DNA of 64,000 nt from Pipra filicauda (taxonomy: Eukaryota; Chordata; Aves; Passeriformes; Pipridae), in contig NW_024104347.1 of NCBI RefSeq assembly GCF_003945595.2, forward strand, positions 620,001 through 684,000, read 5' to 3'. The notes under the pieces were generated by a model that was not told the DNA's origin, ran no database searches, and was given only the letters and a program-made list of their open reading frames with translations. The position numbers and the translations under genes are program-made. Of this stretch, positions 59,856 through 64,000 are shown in pieces (the first letter of the stretch is position 1; every line of letters starts with the position of its first letter).

Positions 59856-62800
59856 GTAGGTGGCGGCGCCGGGACCTTGCGGCCGGGCCGGGCCGAGGCG
59901 GCCCGGCTGGGCGGGGATGGTCGGCACAGAGCCCGGAGGCGGCTCCCGGGGGTGTGGGGTGATGTGGAGCCGGGAGGGAGGGGATCTCCCTGGGTCCCCA
60001 GCGTTGCGGGCGGCACCTCCCCTGCGTGAGACGGGGGAGCACGGGGAATGCCGGAGGGAAGGCACCTGCGTACTGGGAATAACTGGTGGTAGAAAATCTG
60101 TCATCAACATGACTTAAATCCGTCCTCTGTACATCTGTACATAAAGAGATTTATGATCAAGTGTCAGCTTTTTACCTTCAGAGATATTCCCCCCTCCCAG
60201 CTATTTTGTCTTTTAAGTGCAAAACCAAAAATGAAGCCCAAAATGTGAAGTATAACGCATATCAGGAGGTAGAATGAAGAGATTATACTCAAACGTGAAT
60301 AATGTCATGGGAGGAGGGGAAAGATTCTAGCTCAGTAACTTGCTAACATTTTACAAGTTTTCTGGACGCTCTTGGTCCTTGAGTGCCAAGGTGTCAGGAT
60401 GCATCTGCTATCTGTGATACAGTGTATTCATTCACACCACACAGCCCTGCAGGACCTCATTGTTCTTCATTTATACAGGATGTATCTATTAAGACCACAA
60501 GTAATCCCCCCAAATCCCTGTGTCATTGTGCATTTCTTGTTTTGCTGATGAACAAGCGTAGAAAAAAGCTAACTGAAGAAGAGCCTCTTTTTTTCCTCCT
60601 CAACCTACCAAGCTCAGGTTGGGTAGAAGAAATAATCAGACCAGAGAGGCCTTCCTGAGTGAGACATTTCTGCCTACTGAGGGTCAATGACTTTCAGACA
60701 ACATGTCAAGACATGCCTGCCAGTGTGAGAGTAGCCAGTCTGCCTGTACCTCCGCCTCTCCCACCTACAAATTATTCAAATAATAGTCCAAAAGTTCCGG
60801 GGATGTGTAAGCCAAAGTAAAGATGGGCCTACAAATGCTGTATCATCCAAACTAAATGATCTCTGCTGTTGAAAGATCAATATTCTTTTTTGCTGCTGCC
60901 TTTTTTTCCTGACAATCAGTTTCTTACCAACATCACATAGTAATTGTTTTAGCCTTTTCAAATGTTCTTCTGTGATCCTTTCTTTACAAATCCCCTGTCA
61001 CTCTTAAAACTGTTTTATATGCTTCATTTTCAAGCTAATCTTTCCCTCATCAGTTTTTTTATCACTGTTTTCATATAGGAACCATATGAAGAATGTTAAA
61101 AACAACATGCAGATGTTTGCTGGTGTTCTGCTAAAATATGGCGTAGAGTCTGACACTGGCCAAGGGGTGCTCATGGTCCCCTTCTTCTACAAGTCCTAGG
61201 TTGACCTTCGTGTTTGACAAGCATGAAACTGAGCTACAAAGTCCAATGCAAGTCGTTTCTAGAATCTAAATTGTACTGAATTAATTTCTTCAAGCTTTTA
61301 TTTGAAAATTTTATTTTAAGATTGAATAATTATTCTACATTTTCTACTCTGGGCCAGATTTTATTTCTTGCCAAGATCTTACCTTTTTGCATTTTTGATA
61401 AATATTTGCTCTGGATTCAGTTTTTTTCTGGGCTGATAGGACTAGAAAGAGGCAGAGTGCAGTAAGATGCACTTGAAGCATTCCTCTGTTGTTTTTTCCT
61501 GTATTAGTTTTTTGTTGTAGACAGTTTCTGACCTCAGGGATCCCCAGTGTTTCCATGCTGACTGTGTTTTCTGCCATCCAAAACAGGAGAGGGGTTTTGT
61601 TATGTGTGCAGCTAGTGTCTGCTCGGGGCATGACCCTTCCCAGGGCTTCCATTGAAGCCAACTGAAAGTCTGCCATTGATTTCAGTGTGTGTTGGATTGG
61701 GTCTGGAATTGTGATCACATCTTTGTTTCACTGTAGACACAATGAGTCATAAACTGAAGCCTTCAGAAGTTAGAGACACAGAGATGTATCCTGTCTTGAA
61801 TAATAACCTCTCCCCCACTCTGCTTTGACCTTGACAAAAACAGGGGTTATTACACTGAGGTATAGACTACAAAATCAACAAGAAAAATAATCCTGGTCTC
61901 TAAGGAAATCTTGGTTTAAATTCTCACATTTTGCTTCTATCACATGCAACTTTTGTGCAGCAGTCAGGGTTGGCCAACAACCACATTTTTCTACAAAGCA
62001 TTTTCTGAAGATTGTGAATGTGAGCATTAATCGGACGCAGCCCTGTTTGAGTTATTGACTGAGGTTAATCGGGGACACAAAGATTTGCCTGTGTGGAATG
62101 GCTTGTAGGCTCGTAACTGCAGGAAAATATGAAACTTTCAGTTTTTATTGTAGATATATGTTTCAAATTCATGTCATTTGCTATGTGACGTTTTCATACC
62201 TACATCAACCCAGTAAAACATACCTACATCAACCTCAGAAAAGTATCCATAAGGTAAACATCCAAGTGTTGCTTCATTAACATCACTTCTTTGCTCGTTA
62301 GTCATTGAAGAGCACCCGAGGTGCAGTGACCACATTGGCTCCCCATTGTCCAGGTGCAGTGTACCACCTGCCACCTGAGCACACACCTCATTTGCCAGAT
62401 GACAAAGCAGAGCCAGTTCATTAAAGAGGTCTTTGATGGTAGTTTCAGCCAGTTTGTCAAGTGGGTGTTTCTTTGGATCATACAGTTGGCTGCTGATACT
62501 CTGGCTTAGAGTGTAAAAACTTCCAGTAGTGATCCTAGGCTGAGCTTTTTAGAGGAAACTTGTTCCAGTTGGAGTAATTACTAAACTTTCTTTTTCACTT
62601 CTTTTACAGACCCAGCCTTATCTACACTCTGCTTCTTATGTTTTCTCCAGTGTGCCTTACTCTGCTGCTTTTTTCCCCTTCAGGATCAAATTTTTGAGAA
62701 TAGACAAGGAGGGCAGGGACAGTGTTATGGTTTTGTGTAGTGTTCAGCTGATAGCAGGAGAGGAAAAAAGAAAACAGACCAGTTTTCATTGAGTAGTTTG

Positions 62801-64000
62801 CACCATTTCCTGTTTGGAAGTGGTCGTGCCAGTAGGGTTACTGTATAACGTGAAAGGAGAACACTTGAAACAGTTCCCTAGAGCTCTTGAGAGAAAGATG
62901 CATTCATGTTATCTGTTAAACACAGGATGTGTTTTTTAATCCTTTATTGCCTATTACATGGAGTTACTTCCTTTTGTGCTCTCTGGATATTAAACCTTCT
63001 TCACTCTTGTTCAATCCTCTGTTGGCCACCAACTCAGGACACTTCACAAAATAGGTAATAGTCATCAGCACGATTTGCTGTTGGGGCAAAAGTGTTTCTT
63101 TTTAAGGTAGCTTCTAATGTTTTAGATTTGAATATGACATCACTGCAAACTGGTGAAAAATCCTGGCTCAAAAAGGTCTAAACAAAAAATCCTACTGACT
63201 GCATTATGGCCAGAACTTCATGTCATCCATCACCTTTATTTTCTTGGAGAAACAGAGCAAGAGGTGTGGTGAAGCCACTCAACAGGTGTTAATGCTCAGT
63301 TATAAAGAAAGAAAAACATGAATTGAGGAGCAGAGCAGAAGTAATGTAGATGGTGTTTGAGGGCTGGAGTGTTACTTATCACATGCTGTATTCACAGTTT
63401 CACACTTATCTTCCATCCTATTTTCTACAGAATGATTTTCAGGGGAGGCCTAGTAACAGATTGTCCTATGAGAAATGTGATAGTGGGAAAAAAAAAATTT
63501 CCATGTGCTCAGAAAAGTCAGTAGGAGGAAGAAGATGCCTTTTTTTTTTTCCTTCTATGAGTGTATTTTAGCAGTAACCTCCATGGCCCATTGCAGAGTG
63601 CTCAGCACATTATGATGCTTGTGTATTTGAGATTGTTATAGTTATTGTCTTAAAAAATGTAACTGCTAGTATGATAGAGGAGCGACAAAGCTGTGTTTAG
63701 AGAAATACATCTCATCCTGGCAGACTGTATGCTTGCATGTGCCAATCCCTGTCCTTGACTGAAGAGTAGCAGCTCAAGGTCAGGTGCAAATATAACAATA
63801 TGCATCTGGAGAAGAGGTGACGACTTTTCAAAATAAGCAGAGTGTGGGCACGCGTATCTGAGTTAACTACTTCTTAGTTGTTTTAGGGTGTGTGATTGTA
63901 AAGGAAAAAACAGTGCTGTCTGACCTATTAGAACCATATAATCCATCCGTTCTGTGGTCACTGTGGTGACTCAATAGGCTAAGTATTGAGCTACCCTGAG
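59856..64000 (+). other. EPDR1: EPDR1 intron 1 (incomplete)
   Basis: From the donor at 59,856 to the end of the window I see no segment resembling EPDR1 exon 2 (the conserved QPWDPLDIP-like region is absent) and no other gene. AT-rich after 60,110, with poly-T and poly-A runs near 63,490 and 63,540. Confidence 0.7.

Larger units (their letters stand above)
57130..60050. promoter_or_regulatory. CpG-rich island spanning the divergent SFRP4 and EPDR1 5' ends
   Basis: Base composition changes sharply from AT-rich to strongly GC- and CpG-rich over SFRP4 exons 1-3, the 1.7 kb intergenic stretch and EPDR1 exon 1, then returns to AT-rich sequence near 60,110. The two start codons (57,887 minus and 59,593 plus) face away from each other. 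This is the expected shared promoter region. Many long open frames in it are composition artefacts. Confidence 0.85.

Noticed and set aside
58926..60042. Minus-strand open frames of 271 and 360 codons over EPDR1 exon 1
   Set aside because: They are antisense to a recognised exon in very GC-rich DNA where stops are rare. Their protein is Pro/Arg/Gln-rich filler with no family resemblance.

Overview
This is a vertebrate nuclear window, almost certainly from a bird. It holds three recognisable genes in the order NME8(+) - SFRP4(-) - EPDR1(+), which as I recall is their order on human 7p14.1. Avian character comes from three CR1-type LINE 3' fragments, one with the A/T-rich octamer-like tail and a readable reverse-transcriptase C-terminus, and from an LTR fragment of a type I know from bird genomes. 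I cannot name the species.

Layout. Positions 1 to about 23,500 are AT-rich and intergenic: no gene is recognised, apart from one LTR fragment (21,903-22,200) and a weak pseudogene-like patch near 16,910-17,575. A GC-richer block (23,540-24,130) with a consensus splice donor may be the promoter and 5' non-coding exon of NME8. NME8 (thioredoxin plus three NDK domains, an axonemal/sperm protein) runs from 26,203 to 40,460 in 15 coding exons that I could join in phase into 576 codons plus stop. SFRP4 (secreted Wnt antagonist) lies on the minus strand from 57,887 to 47,834 in six coding exons, giving 346 codons plus stop, the length I recall for human SFRP4. EPDR1 begins at 59,593; only exon 1 is in the window, and the rest to 64,000 is its first intron. 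SFRP4 and EPDR1 are divergent and share a CpG-rich block (about 57,130-60,050), with 1.7 kb between their start codons. SFRP4 has a clear TATA box.

The most interesting unexplained item sits between NME8 and SFRP4. Two plus-strand segments, 41,687-41,832 and 44,637-44,926/44,930, each have good splice signals, have compatible phase (0/0), and encode non-repetitive protein-like sequence rich in Pro, Tyr, Trp and Asn. An in-frame ATG, a stop codon and a downstream AATAAA would make a 137-residue protein. I do not recognise the family. Its position beside an axonemal gene suggests, but does not prove, a ciliary or sperm protein.

The genes are not an operon. NME8 works in motile cilia and sperm, SFRP4 is a secreted Wnt modulator and EPDR1 is a secreted/lysosomal ependymin-family protein. 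The only shared regulation suggested by sequence is the SFRP4/EPDR1 divergent CpG island. All exon boundaries were set by eye from splice consensus, reading phase and remembered human orthologues.
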